A DNA stretch of 15,023 bases from an uncultured Collinsella sp. (GCA_900550825.1 URTZ01000032.1:1-15023); one strand, 5' to 3'; shown: positions 7,401-14,024, numbered from the stretch's first letter. Program-made: numbers and translations. Notes: generated by a model from the sequence alone, not told the origin.

Positions 7401-7874
7401 AATGACAAAAAGACTCAGACGCTTGAGTTCCCCGAGATTGAGTACAACCTTGGCAGTTTGAAGCGGAACGATTCTGAGGTTCCGGGTCGCGGTGCTTCCA
7501 AGACCTTCACGTACTACGTGCGTGAGAAGAACGATAGCTCGATTTTCTCGCATTACAAATTCGACCAGTCGGTCTACGAGATTAAGGTCGTGGCAACGGA
7601 TGACACCAAAGGAGCCATCGACTGTAAGGTGACCTACAAGAAGGGGACCGTTAACTCCAATGGCGAGTGGATAAACTCCGATACCACGGATCACGAGCTC
7701 ACCGACACTGACACCCCAACCTTCACCAACACCTACTCCACCACTCTGCCCCTTTCTGGTATGTCAGGCGTCACTCTGACGTACCTTGCCGGCGCGGTGG
7801 TGCTTTGCGCTGCTGCGGCCTGGATGCACATTCGTCGCAAGGCGAATGCGAAGGGAGGTAAGCGTCGTGAATAA
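4491..7874 (+). CDS. sortase-anchored pilus tip adhesin with beta-helix and two FctA-like domains
   Basis: A 1127-residue surface protein. Residues 1-45 are a long Sec signal peptide (basic start, hydrophobic 18-36, cleavage near AIA-ND). Residues 61-117 are a very acidic, flexible stretch. From about 135 to 215 comes DLNGYKI...FNITGGAKLTVMD, the usual entry to a right-handed beta-helix, whose Gly-rich turns (LTGGVIAGNYAPNGGGVYA, INGGYITGNYSAEAGGGVYG) run to about 593. Two streptococcal FctA-type isopeptide domains follow: Lys762/Glu843/Asn925 and Lys940/Glu1012/Asn1080, each ending in FTNT. The sorting signal is LPLSG (1086-1090), then a membrane helix and a basic tail. First position, size and lack of a pilin lysine motif suggest the tip adhesin. 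The start is fixed by GGGGAGGAG. A run of nine Gs at codons 58-61 makes the gene a likely phase-variable one; this copy is in frame. Confidence 0.9.
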   Translation: MKANSEKTKQSKKATRRVLAGVLCGASVLSLVLSLVMPPISQAIANDAQTVSTEEAVMGGGSSSESTDVDNTNNGDTENQKSDEVEGDEADPSNGVEQGQSEDQPEGELQVEDGESSVGNAVMLAAEGGQAEAASAEIRTADDLKNKLENASDVASFKLVNDIETSSTIQLGREDSNIKLDLNGYKIKYKSPDQPLFNITGGAKLTVMDGQQAAVDDPTGDKYVCSDNTSSKNGNLASVAPDETSNIPTNLTYYVTGSSVNPDGISTTEALYKHEATIGGAIVACSGNDQLKLINLYGTNGKGGTFNLESGVLTQGQGCKVANLVYAENGSTVNMSGGYVCGASTGTSGTGAGIMVSNEKGAASTLNLTGGVIAGNYAPNGGGVYAKGSMVNVDGSIISGNGTFGSQSGYGAGICAFESTVNVTSGYITNNKYQFYQDTDSTNWVHKGGGCHGGGGIAAFNGGSLKINGGYITGNYSAEAGGGVYGGAWNRALSTFTFSGGTIASNVAQNSEGGGIRIAAPTKGEFNVPSGTKAYITNNTTNTTNDWGGGGVFVQGGNSDQGVESASLKIYNALITNNHAEGFGGGFAACPSGKTAITDTYGIAIYDNTDHDGAHRSGGTNDKSEDWDKDPKGGEITPDFISAGHKDLFLVHDSNNSENNPYIAAVTGQMLGGGAANWSGTIDDNTSTSIGKYEGAQAKYLIGLKSDPSAEDQKAAKGLATLYITGNSSNIHGGGIMTNGNVVAGSTQEVKVYPKMKLNGTKVLEDGTLEGNDFDFQLLKQNEIKDKNGQVTGYTVPSFDANDTLQLNGCSVVNTVKNDGNGNFTFDLGEVYADDDLVYYLVEVPGTDKDVNYDKAIYKIDPTVTEDRTRMHEVLGIKYRYYTVSNVKITKMSDGTTEPETVVTPTSEGDVACVALTTKGATFTNTQYTSTGSWTPKATKVVEGGEMKEFTLEFADNGRFDSATTVKTTANDKKTQTLEFPEIEYNLGSLKRNDSEVPGRGASKTFTYYVREKNDSSIFSHYKFDQSVYEIKVVATDDTKGAIDCKVTYKKGTVNSNGEWINSDTTDHELTDTDTPTFTNTYSTTLPLSGMSGVTLTYLAGAVVLCAAAAWMHIRRKANAKGGKRRE
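4664..4672 (+). repeat. G9 homopolymer tract inside the tip adhesin gene
   Basis: Nine consecutive Gs span the last base of Met58 to Gly61. With eight Gs the frame reaches TAG about ten codons later; with ten Gs it reaches TGA four codons after the tract. The tract therefore has the position and consequences of a slipped-strand ON/OFF switch. Confidence 0.9.
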
Positions 7875-9534
7875 GAAAGTTTGCCCCTTCCCGATCTTGT
7901 TTGCGCTGCTTGCCCTCCTGATCGGCACCTGCGCGGTTGTGTTCCCCGCTTCCGCGCAGGCCGCGCCGACCGCGACCGGTTCCATCACGGTGAGCGGCAC
8001 CGTGGCGCGCAGCTACGACGCCTACCGGATCTTTAGCGCCAACGTCGTCGACGGCGACAGCGACGCCAAGATCGCCACCGACCTCGCCTGGGCAAGCGAC
8101 GCCGTGCGCGACGCCGCGCTGCCTGTGCTGCACAGCGCCGGCATGCCCAATTCCCAGACCACCGCGCAGGAAGCTGCCGAGTGGCTCAACGCCGATTCCC
8201 ACCTTACGAGCGCGCTGAGCGCACAGCTCGCTCGCTCCCTCCAGAACTCTGGCGCCGTGTTCGAGGCCCTTAAAGCGGGCACGGCGGCCGAGCTGCCCTG
8301 CGGCTACTGGCTCATCGTTGCCGACGACGACGCCATCGCCCAGAACGAGGCCGGCACCGCGCCGATCATGGTTCTGGTCGGCGGCGGCGCTGTCACCGTC
8401 AAGCCCAAGGCGGCGACCCCCAAGGTGTCCAAGCACGTGCTGGAGGACGGCACCGCCGCATGGCAGAAGGCCGCCGACGCAACGGTCGGCGACGACCTGT
8501 ACTGGCGCCTCTCGGCCACGGTCCCGGCGGGGCTTTCCGCCTACGATACCTACGCGGTGCAGCTCGTCGACACCATGGGCGCGGGGCTCGACCCCTCCAA
8601 GGTGGCCGAGAGCATGCGCGTGTACGTGGCGGCGGGCTCCGAGGGCGGCTTCGACGCCGTCTCGACCGGCAAGGACGGACGCGCCGGCACCGAGTCCGCC
8701 AAGGGCTGGACCGACATCACGGCCCAGTGCTCCATCAAGGTGGCCGCGGACGGAACTTTCACCGTGCGCACCGGCGACCTGATCGCCGCGCTCGGCGGGG
8801 CCGACGCCTTCACCGCGGGCGCCCGCGTGGTCGCCGTGTACAATGCGCCGCTCAACAGCGCATGCAACCACGGCATCGCGAAGGGCAACCCCAACGAGGT
8901 GTACCTGCGCTACCCGCGCTCTCCCTTTGCCGACCAGTCCGGCGACGCCGGCTTTACCCGCACGCCGAGCGACGACGCGTGCGCCTACACCTGGGATCTC
9001 GCGCTCACCAAGCGCGGCAGCGACGGCGACAAGCCGCTTGCCGGGGCGGTCCTGAGCATTACCGACGACCGCGGCCGCACACTGGCGGCCGATGGCGCGT
9101 GGGATGCGGAGGGCAAGGCCACCGTCACCACGGGCGAGGACGGCCGCGTGACCGTCTCGGGCGTGGACTCGGGCAAGCTGGAGGTCCGCGAGCTCAAGGC
9201 GCCCAAGGGCTACGCCGCCTTTGAGGGTACGCGCTCCGTGACGGTCAAGGCCGAGGGCCTGGACGTCGACCAGGTGGCTGCCGCCAAGCCCAAGCTCACC
9301 ATCACGGCCGAGTCGCCCCTGCGCGCCGACAGCGCGGACGGGTCGACGGGCAGCCTGGAGGCGTCACTCATCAACACGCCCACCGGCACACCCCCTAGCA
9401 TTACCACCGGAGGCTTTATGCCCTCGACTGGCGATATGGCAATGTACGCCGCGGCCGCCGCAGCGGTCGCCGGAGCCGCGCTCATCGTGGTCGCGCTCCT
9501 GGTCAAGCGGGGAGGTGGCAGCCATAAAGAGTAG
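7867..9534 (+). CDS. backbone-type (SpaA/FimA-like) fimbrial protein with isopeptide domains, GC-rich paralogue
   Basis: A 555-residue pilin. The signal peptide is residues 1-32 (SAQA-AP). The N-terminal domain contains YDAYRIFSANVVDGD and resembles the next pilin (KAYQIFKADVVD). The fimbrial isopeptide domain starts VKPKAATPKVSKHV: Lys189 and Asn343 (NPNEVYLRY) are the likely internal bond, and Lys179 or Lys181 the likely polymerisation lysine. A SpaA/prealbumin-like domain has Lys382, the E-box LEVRELKAPKGY with Glu442, and Asn503. The sorting signal is MPSTG (518-522), a departure from LPxTG, then a helix and KRGGGSHKE. The start is GTG 7867, seven bases after GGGAGGT and overlapping the tip gene by 8 nt; an upstream in-frame ATG at 7786 would destroy the signal peptide. 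Third-position GC is much higher than in the two flanking pilin genes. It is either a basal or a shaft subunit. Confidence 0.92.
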   Translation: MNKKVCPFPILFALLALLIGTCAVVFPASAQAAPTATGSITVSGTVARSYDAYRIFSANVVDGDSDAKIATDLAWASDAVRDAALPVLHSAGMPNSQTTAQEAAEWLNADSHLTSALSAQLARSLQNSGAVFEALKAGTAAELPCGYWLIVADDDAIAQNEAGTAPIMVLVGGGAVTVKPKAATPKVSKHVLEDGTAAWQKAADATVGDDLYWRLSATVPAGLSAYDTYAVQLVDTMGAGLDPSKVAESMRVYVAAGSEGGFDAVSTGKDGRAGTESAKGWTDITAQCSIKVAADGTFTVRTGDLIAALGGADAFTAGARVVAVYNAPLNSACNHGIAKGNPNEVYLRYPRSPFADQSGDAGFTRTPSDDACAYTWDLALTKRGSDGDKPLAGAVLSITDDRGRTLAADGAWDAEGKATVTTGEDGRVTVSGVDSGKLEVRELKAPKGYAAFEGTRSVTVKAEGLDVDQVAAAKPKLTITAESPLRADSADGSTGSLEASLINTPTGTPPSITTGGFMPSTGDMAMYAAAAAAVAGAALIVVALLVKRGGGSHKE

Positions 9535-9642
9535 CTGGCAGCCCCACAGAGAGCGGGGCGAGACGTAGCGAAGCAGATGCTAAGACACAGACAGATGGTT
9601 TTAGATCAAATGGATTTCAAGCAGAAAGCAGAGGAAAAGAAG

Positions 9643-11358
9643 ATGAGCATGAGCAAGAACATCGCACGCCTGGCAGTAACCGCCGGCCTCACAGCAGCGC
9701 TGAGCTTCGGCGGCGTGATGGCGCCGGTGACCATGGCGTTTGCTGATGATGGCGGCAACAGCATCACCATTGCGCAGTCGGAGGGTAACGCATCCACTAC
9801 GTTCAAGGCATATCAGATCTTTAAGGCCGATGTCGTAGATCCTACTGAGGAGGGGACGGCTGATAAGATCGTCTCCAACGTCAAGTGGGCAGACGGCGTG
9901 GAGCCGAGTGTTCAGAATGCCATTATCGCGGCTATTGAAGCGGATTCGAAGTATGAGACTTCTAATCCTAAGCTGCGCGATAAGGCTACCGCCCAGGACG
10001 TGGCCGATTGGTTGACTAAGAACGTTACCGGTACTAATGCTGAGACTGCTGTTAATAAGGATCACCTTCTCAACAAGATTGCCGGTATTGTGAAAAGTGG
10101 CGTTACCGCTACGGGCAGTTCGTTCTTGGCAGGCAATAGTTTCACTGTGCCTAACGATGAGAATAATTCCCCCAAGACGGGTTACTACCTGTTCCTGACC
10201 GATGAATCTTTACTGAGCACTTCCGAAGCGGCAAAGAAGAACACGGGCACCTCGCCCATCTTCGCCGTTGTCGGCGGTAGCAGCGTGACCGTTACCGAGA
10301 AGACCAGCATTCCTACCGTTGAGAAGGAGGTCCTCGAGGGCGGTAACTGGGGAAAGGTAAGCGACTCGTATATTGGCGAGGAGGTCGAATATAAACTGAC
10401 TGGCCACGTTGCTAGTAACATCGACACCTTCACCAAGTACGAATATACGTTCCAGGATCATCTTTCTGTTGGACTGGAGGCTATCAAGAGCTCCGTTAAG
10501 GTGAAAATTAACGATCAAGATATCCAGCCTGCAAATGGCTACACGGTAGACCTTGTGGACACTAAGAACGCTTCTGGGAACCTTACTGGCGGTCAAGACC
10601 TGAAGATTTCCTTCTCCAATCTTAAGGATGCTGCAGCAGCTGCAGGCGTGACGCTTAAGGGCGACTCTAAGGTCGTTGTGACCTATAAAGCAAAACTGAC
10701 CGATAAGGCTGAATACACTGCCACCGGCAACACCAATGATGTCAAACTCGTCTATTCGAATAACCCCATGGTTGAAGGTACTGGCACCTCCACGTCGAAG
10801 CGAGTTACTGACCATGTCTTCCGCCTGGATGTGACCAAGGTCGAAAAGGATAACGAGGGCAAAAAACTTGAAGCTACCTTCCAAGTTAAAATGACCAAAG
10901 AGGGAAATACTTCGCTTGAGACTAATAGGTGGCTGACCCAAACTGGCGGCATTACCGAAAATGAGAAAGATGCCGGAAAATTCAAGACCGACAAGGAAAC
11001 TGGCAAGATTTATATCCCTGGTCTTGTTGAGGGAACGTATGAGATTACCGAATGCAATACTCCTGCTGGTTACAACACCCTTGCTCCGTTTACCATTACG
11101 GTGAAGCCGAAGTACAACGCAGACGGTAGCCTGCAGAGTCTCGATGTAACGTCCAGCAATACCGAAATGGTTACTTCCAGTGCTACAAATGACGCGACCA
11201 TTCCTGTCACCATCCAGAACAAGAAGGGCTCCGGCCTCCCGCTGACCGGTCTTAACGGCGTGACCTTCACCTGGATCGCTGGTGGCGCGGTGCTGTGCAT
11301 CGGCGTGGCGCACCTCATCCGCAGCCGTAAGCAGGCTGAGGAGTCCGAGCAGGAGTAA
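9643..11358 (+). CDS. isopeptide-forming fimbrial protein, probable major pilin
   Basis: A 571-residue pilin with a signal peptide (1-34, AFA-DD), an N-terminal domain related to that of the preceding pilin, and a central fimbrial domain beginning VTEKTSIPTVEKEV: Lys220 is the candidate polymerisation lysine, Lys228 and Asn365 (NTNDVKLVYSNNP) the likely internal bond. The C-terminal SpaA-like domain has Lys399, E-box YEITECNTPAGY with Glu470, and Asn526. The sorting signal is LPLTG (532-536), then a membrane helix and RSRKQ tail. The start is ATG 9643 with GAGG at 9631-9634; an in-frame ATG at 9577 lacks a ribosome site and would spoil the signal peptide. A 108-nt gap, containing a small GCCCC/GGGGC dyad at 9541-9559, separates it from the previous gene, so its level may be set separately. 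Shaft role is inferred from its canonical signals and last position. Confidence 0.93.
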   Translation: MSMSKNIARLAVTAGLTAALSFGGVMAPVTMAFADDGGNSITIAQSEGNASTTFKAYQIFKADVVDPTEEGTADKIVSNVKWADGVEPSVQNAIIAAIEADSKYETSNPKLRDKATAQDVADWLTKNVTGTNAETAVNKDHLLNKIAGIVKSGVTATGSSFLAGNSFTVPNDENNSPKTGYYLFLTDESLLSTSEAAKKNTGTSPIFAVVGGSSVTVTEKTSIPTVEKEVLEGGNWGKVSDSYIGEEVEYKLTGHVASNIDTFTKYEYTFQDHLSVGLEAIKSSVKVKINDQDIQPANGYTVDLVDTKNASGNLTGGQDLKISFSNLKDAAAAAGVTLKGDSKVVVTYKAKLTDKAEYTATGNTNDVKLVYSNNPMVEGTGTSTSKRVTDHVFRLDVTKVEKDNEGKKLEATFQVKMTKEGNTSLETNRWLTQTGGITENEKDAGKFKTDKETGKIYIPGLVEGTYEITECNTPAGYNTLAPFTITVKPKYNADGSLQSLDVTSSNTEMVTSSATNDATIPVTIQNKKGSGLPLTGLNGVTFTWIAGGAVLCIGVAHLIRSRKQAEESEQE

Positions 11359-11459
11359 CGCTCGCTCACCCATCCCTTTGGCAGGTGGGATGTGATGGCC
11401 ATGAGACTTGCGGACACTCTTCTCGTCCATCCACGTTCTTGCTTTGCCGTTCTCTTTTC

Positions 11460-11496
11460 GGGGCAGACTCCGTGCTGGAGTTTGTCCCGTTTTTTT
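11460..11496 (+). terminator. rho-independent terminator of the pilus operon
   Basis: A 12-bp stem, GGGGCAGACTCC (11460-11471) with GGAGTTTGTCCC (11477-11488), including two G-U pairs, loop GTGCT, followed one base later by seven Ts (11490-11496). It is about 100 nt after the last pilin stop and is the strongest terminator in the window. Confidence 0.75.
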
Positions 11497-11642
11497 GGGA
11501 TAACGCAGCCAGCCTCCATCGTCCGATGCGGGCACGTTCGTCATCGCGTTTCTTGACTCGTATGAGGTTCGGTTTAAGGTCCGTAGGCGCACGCGCGGTG
11601 CGGACGGTGGAAGGCATTTGCGCCGCAACAAGCGCAAATAAG

Positions 11643-11670
11643 AATGCCCGGGGGTCGGATCCCGGGCATT
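11643..11670 (+). terminator. second hairpin, possible terminator
   Basis: Perfect 10-bp stem AATGCCCGGG (11643-11652) / CCCGGGCATT (11661-11670) with an eight-base loop. The T-tail is poor (TTAACT), so it may be a back-up terminator or an insulating hairpin. The DNA between it and the first terminator (11497-11642) holds no gene I recognise. Confidence 0.5.
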
Positions 11671-11746
11671 TAACTAAAGCTGAAAACTAGGCCGCCCGCG
11701 CTCTCGTACACTTACGCGGGATGCGTCGTTTTCTATTGACATTGTA

Positions 11747-11772
11747 TCCCGAATCGCCCCGCCGATTCGGGA
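11747..11772. terminator. third hairpin before the regulator gene
   Basis: Perfect 10-bp stem TCCCGAATCG (11747-11756) / CGATTCGGGA (11763-11772) with loop CCCCGC. It is followed by CATTTTG, a weak T-run. It is either a further terminator, possibly bidirectional, or a protein-binding dyad upstream of the regulator promoter. Confidence 0.45.
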
Positions 11773-11835
11773 CATTTTGAAAACGCAAATATTGGCTTAG
11801 CCACGAACGGTATCTCTTTAATTCCGAAAATTATG

Positions 11836-11859
11836 TATAATTCCAATACAAACTGGAAT
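11836..11859 (+). promoter_or_regulatory. -10 element and overlapping operator of the regulator gene
   Basis: A perfect TATAAT at 11836-11841 overlaps a dyad, ATTCCA (11840-11845) / TGGAAT (11854-11859) with eight bases between. The dyad would cover the end of the -10 and the transcription start. No good -35 is present. The layout is what one expects for self-repression by the winged-helix product; that link is inferred. Confidence 0.5.
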
Positions 11860-11871
11860 CGAACGAAAACA

Positions 11872-12840
11872 ATGGAAATGAACGAAGCACTAATCTACTT
11901 ACAAGAAGCACTAGGCCTTTCCGCCAAGACCAAAACTTGGCCTGGATCCGCATGCTTGCCGCTGCATCTGCGGGCGATTGAGGTCCGCGCTGTTGACGCA
12001 AACGGTTTTTCGTTTTTGCTTGCAAGCTTGCCTACTGGCGTCGGGCTTCCCGAGGCTAAGAGAGTCTATAGCCAGCTAGCCTTGCGCGCGGAGACTCCTG
12101 TTGTCGTTTCGTTTCCTGATGCCGATGCACGTCAGCGCAAAGCATTGGTCGCACAAGGGATTCCGTTTGTTTGCCCCGGCAGACAGGCTTTTCTTCCATT
12201 TATGGGCACGGCCTGCACGGAGAGGGGCGGTGCCCGGTTTCATAATCACGCGACCAAGATGTCACCCAACGCACAGGCTGCCGCAGTCTGGGGAGCAGCC
12301 CAGGAGCCATATCGCCCCTATGACCTTTGTCGTGCGCTTGGGATTTCGGCAAGCCGCGCGAGTGAGGCCATAACCGAGCTTGTCGACAGGGGGCTCGCGA
12401 GGCGCGAGCGTCGCGAGCGGCGTGTCGTCGTGCTCCCTGTCGCCGTTGATCTTTTGCTCAGCGAGCACATGGCAGAGCTCTCCTCGCCTGTCTCGAAGGT
12501 CTTTTTTGCAAGGAAGGCACCGCAGATTGACTGTCTTGTTGACGCCGGGGAGACGGCGCTCGCCGCGCGTTCGATGCTCGCTGCACCGGGAATGGAACAA
12601 AAGGCCGTCTTAAGAAGTGCATGGCGTCAACTGAGCGACCTCGAAGTCGCAGACGGGGAGTTGCCGGATAACGAAACGGCGATGATCCAAGTGTGGCGCT
12701 ATGCGCCCTTGTTTGCCGACTCCTCCCGTGTCGACAACATTTCGCTTGCGCTATCTTTGGCGGCAATCGACGATGAGCGAATTCAGCTCGAAGTCGATCG
12801 CATGTTTGGAAAGGAATATCCATGGCAAGAAGCGCTGTAG
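11872..12840 (+). CDS. winged-helix (MarR-like) protein of an AbiEi-type antitoxin/regulator family
   Basis: A 322-residue soluble protein. The N-terminal half includes SFPDADARQRKALVAQGIPF (80-99) and CPGRQAFLPFMGT. Residues 130-190 form a winged helix (LCRALGISASRASEAITELVDRGLARRERR). The C-terminal part has the AGETALAARSML segment (about 225-236) and ends DDERIQLEVDRMFGKEYPW. I recall this architecture from proteins annotated as MarR-like or AbiEi-like that are co-transcribed with an AbiEii-like nucleotidyltransferase; the recall is not checked. In such pairs this half represses the operon and neutralises the partner. The start is taken as ATG 11872 (or 11878), because an in-frame ATG at 11833 would overlap the -10 element; the ribosome site is weak. 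It separates the pilins from their sortase, and its partner gene appears lost. A pilus regulator is the alternative reading. Confidence 0.7.
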   Translation: MEMNEALIYLQEALGLSAKTKTWPGSACLPLHLRAIEVRAVDANGFSFLLASLPTGVGLPEAKRVYSQLALRAETPVVVSFPDADARQRKALVAQGIPFVCPGRQAFLPFMGTACTERGGARFHNHATKMSPNAQAAAVWGAAQEPYRPYDLCRALGISASRASEAITELVDRGLARRERRERRVVVLPVAVDLLLSEHMAELSSPVSKVFFARKAPQIDCLVDAGETALAARSMLAAPGMEQKAVLRSAWRQLSDLEVADGELPDNETAMIQVWRYAPLFADSSRVDNISLALSLAAIDDERIQLEVDRMFGKEYPWQEAL

Positions 12841-12913
12841 AAGGTCTCCAAGAATTCGAACCGTAGGCGGCGTTTCGGTCCTGGCTGCGTTGTCTGGCGC
12901 GGAAGCTCGCTAA
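12822..12913 (+). pseudogene. remnant 5' end of an AbiEii-like nucleotidyltransferase gene
   Basis: An ATG at 12822, six bases after a good ribosome site (AAGGA, 12811-12815) inside the 3' end of the regulator gene, opens a frame MARSAVEGLQEFEP that ends at TAG 12864-12866. The overlap and ribosome site are those of a translationally coupled partner gene, yet only 14 codons remain. The next frame reads GGVSVLAALSGAEAR (12866-12910) and stops; a Gly-Gly strand at about this point is expected in nucleotidyltransferase-fold partners. I read this as a gene broken by deletion or frameshift. It could also be a true short leader peptide for the sortase gene. Confidence 0.4.
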
Positions 12914-12932
12914 TCGGCTATTATTTGTTTAG

Positions 12933-12946
12933 ACAACTTGAGTTGT
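12933..12946. promoter_or_regulatory. short dyad before the sortase ribosome site
   Basis: ACAACT TG AGTTGT, a near-continuous 14-base palindrome directly upstream of the AGAGGAG ribosome site. TATTAT at 12919-12924 is a possible -10 but has no -35. It could be an operator; the evidence is only the symmetry. Confidence 0.3.
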
Positions 12947-12962
12947 AGAGGAGTGACCGGCG

Positions 12963-13901
12963 ATGGTGCAGGGCGCCAAACATATGAAGAGCAATAACGC
13001 CGCGGCCAACGGTGGCTCAAGCCCTCAGCCCAAACCTCAGCCCAAGCCCAAGCGTCGTCGCAAACGGCTGCCGCGCTGGGCCGATCGGCTCATCACTATC
13101 GTCATCATCCTTATTGGCGTGGGCCTTATGACCTGGCCGTGGATCTTGGACCGGCTCGAGGCCTCGGGCGTGTTCAACCAGATCAGCACCGTGTCCAGCA
13201 CCGTGGACGCGCTATCTGCCGAGGAGCGCGAGCGCATCCTGCTCCAGGCGCGCTCCTTTAACGAGCAGCTGGCGGGCGAGGCCACCGAGCTCCCCGCCGA
13301 CCAGATCGAGCCCTACGCCCAGCAGCTCATTTTTGACCGCGACCCCATGATGAGCTGGGTCGAGATTCCCTCCATCGACGTGAGCATGCCCATCTACCAC
13401 GGCACGAGCGAGGAAGTCCTCATGGCGGGCGTCGGCCACCTGGAGGGCACGAGCCTGCCGGTGGGCGGCACCTCGACGCATTGCGTGCTCACCGCGCACT
13501 CGGGCATGCGCAACCTGAGCGTGTTCGACGACATCCATTCGCTGGAGCCCGGCGACCTGGTGCTGCTGCACACCATGAACAAGACGCTCGCCTACAAGAT
13601 GGTGGACTCCGAGGTCGTGTTGCCCGAGGAGATGGAGTCGCTGACCATCGAGCCCGGCGCCGACAAGGTGACGCTTGTTACCTGCACGCCCTACGGCGTG
13701 AACGACCATCGCCTGCTGGTGCATTGCGTGCGCACCAAGTACAACAAGAAGGACGTCGACAAGCAAAAGTCGCTGGCCGGTCGCCACTGGGGCAAGCGCG
13801 AGTTCGCCGTGCTCATCGTGGTCGTAGCCATTGTGCTGTTGCTGCTGGACATCGTGATCCACGCGGTCCGCAAGCGCCGCAAGGCCAAGGCCTCGGCATA
13901 A
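12963..13901 (+). CDS. srtC: class C (pilus-polymerising) sortase
   Basis: A 312-residue membrane transpeptidase. A Pro/Lys/Arg-rich cytoplasmic start (QPKPQPKPKRRRKR) precedes a membrane helix at about 43-62; a second helix (about 280-300) and basic tail close the protein, the two-helix layout of class C enzymes. The catalytic set is His179 (TAHSG), Cys241 (TLVTCTPYG) and Arg250 (NDHRLLV), with class C signatures PIYHGTSEEVL and GVGHLEGTSLPVGG. It would cleave the sorting signals of the three upstream pilins and link them through pilin lysines. I do not see the usual Asp-Pro-aromatic lid motif upstream of the core, and an extra Cys174 sits five residues before the catalytic His. The start is ATG 12963 with AGAGGAG nine bases upstream. 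Unusually, it is split from the pilins by 1.6 kb holding the regulator gene. Confidence 0.97.
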   Translation: MVQGAKHMKSNNAAANGGSSPQPKPQPKPKRRRKRLPRWADRLITIVIILIGVGLMTWPWILDRLEASGVFNQISTVSSTVDALSAEERERILLQARSFNEQLAGEATELPADQIEPYAQQLIFDRDPMMSWVEIPSIDVSMPIYHGTSEEVLMAGVGHLEGTSLPVGGTSTHCVLTAHSGMRNLSVFDDIHSLEPGDLVLLHTMNKTLAYKMVDSEVVLPEEMESLTIEPGADKVTLVTCTPYGVNDHRLLVHCVRTKYNKKDVDKQKSLAGRHWGKREFAVLIVVVAIVLLLLDIVIHAVRKRRKAKASA

Positions 13902-13914
13902 GTCATTCTTCAGA

Positions 13915-13949
13915 ACCACCACAATGGGGACAGGCACCTTTGTGGTGGT
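13915..13949 (+). repeat. GGGACAGGCACC-type hairpin, copy 4 (after the sortase gene)
   Basis: ACCACCACAATGG (13915-13927) pairs with CCTTTGTGGTGGT (13937-13949) with one mismatch; loop GGACAGGCA. It starts 13 nt after the sortase stop, so it can serve as its terminator, and precedes the third 61-bp palindrome by 10 nt. Confidence 0.8.
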
Positions 13950-13959
13950 CGGGACTTCC

Positions 13960-14024
13960 AAACCATCACAACATTCGATGAAAATTTCGATTTTGACGAA
14001 AAGCGTCGAATGTTGTGATGGTTT
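13960..14024. repeat. 61-bp palindromic element, copy 3 (longest arms)
   Basis: Perfect 19-bp arms, AAACCATCACAACATTCGA at 13960-13978 and TCGAATGTTGTGATGGTTT at 14006-14024. Within the core, AAAAT TTCG ATTTT forms a second small hairpin. Almost identical to copy 2, 11 kb away. Confidence 0.92.

Noticed and set aside
7771..8871. Long minus-strand frame opposite the GC-rich pilin
   Set aside because: Compositional shadow; no ribosome site, low-complexity Gly/Ala/Arg product.
11385..11690. 101-codon plus-strand frame after the pilins
   Set aside because: It runs through two hairpins including a strong terminator and has no recognisable domain.
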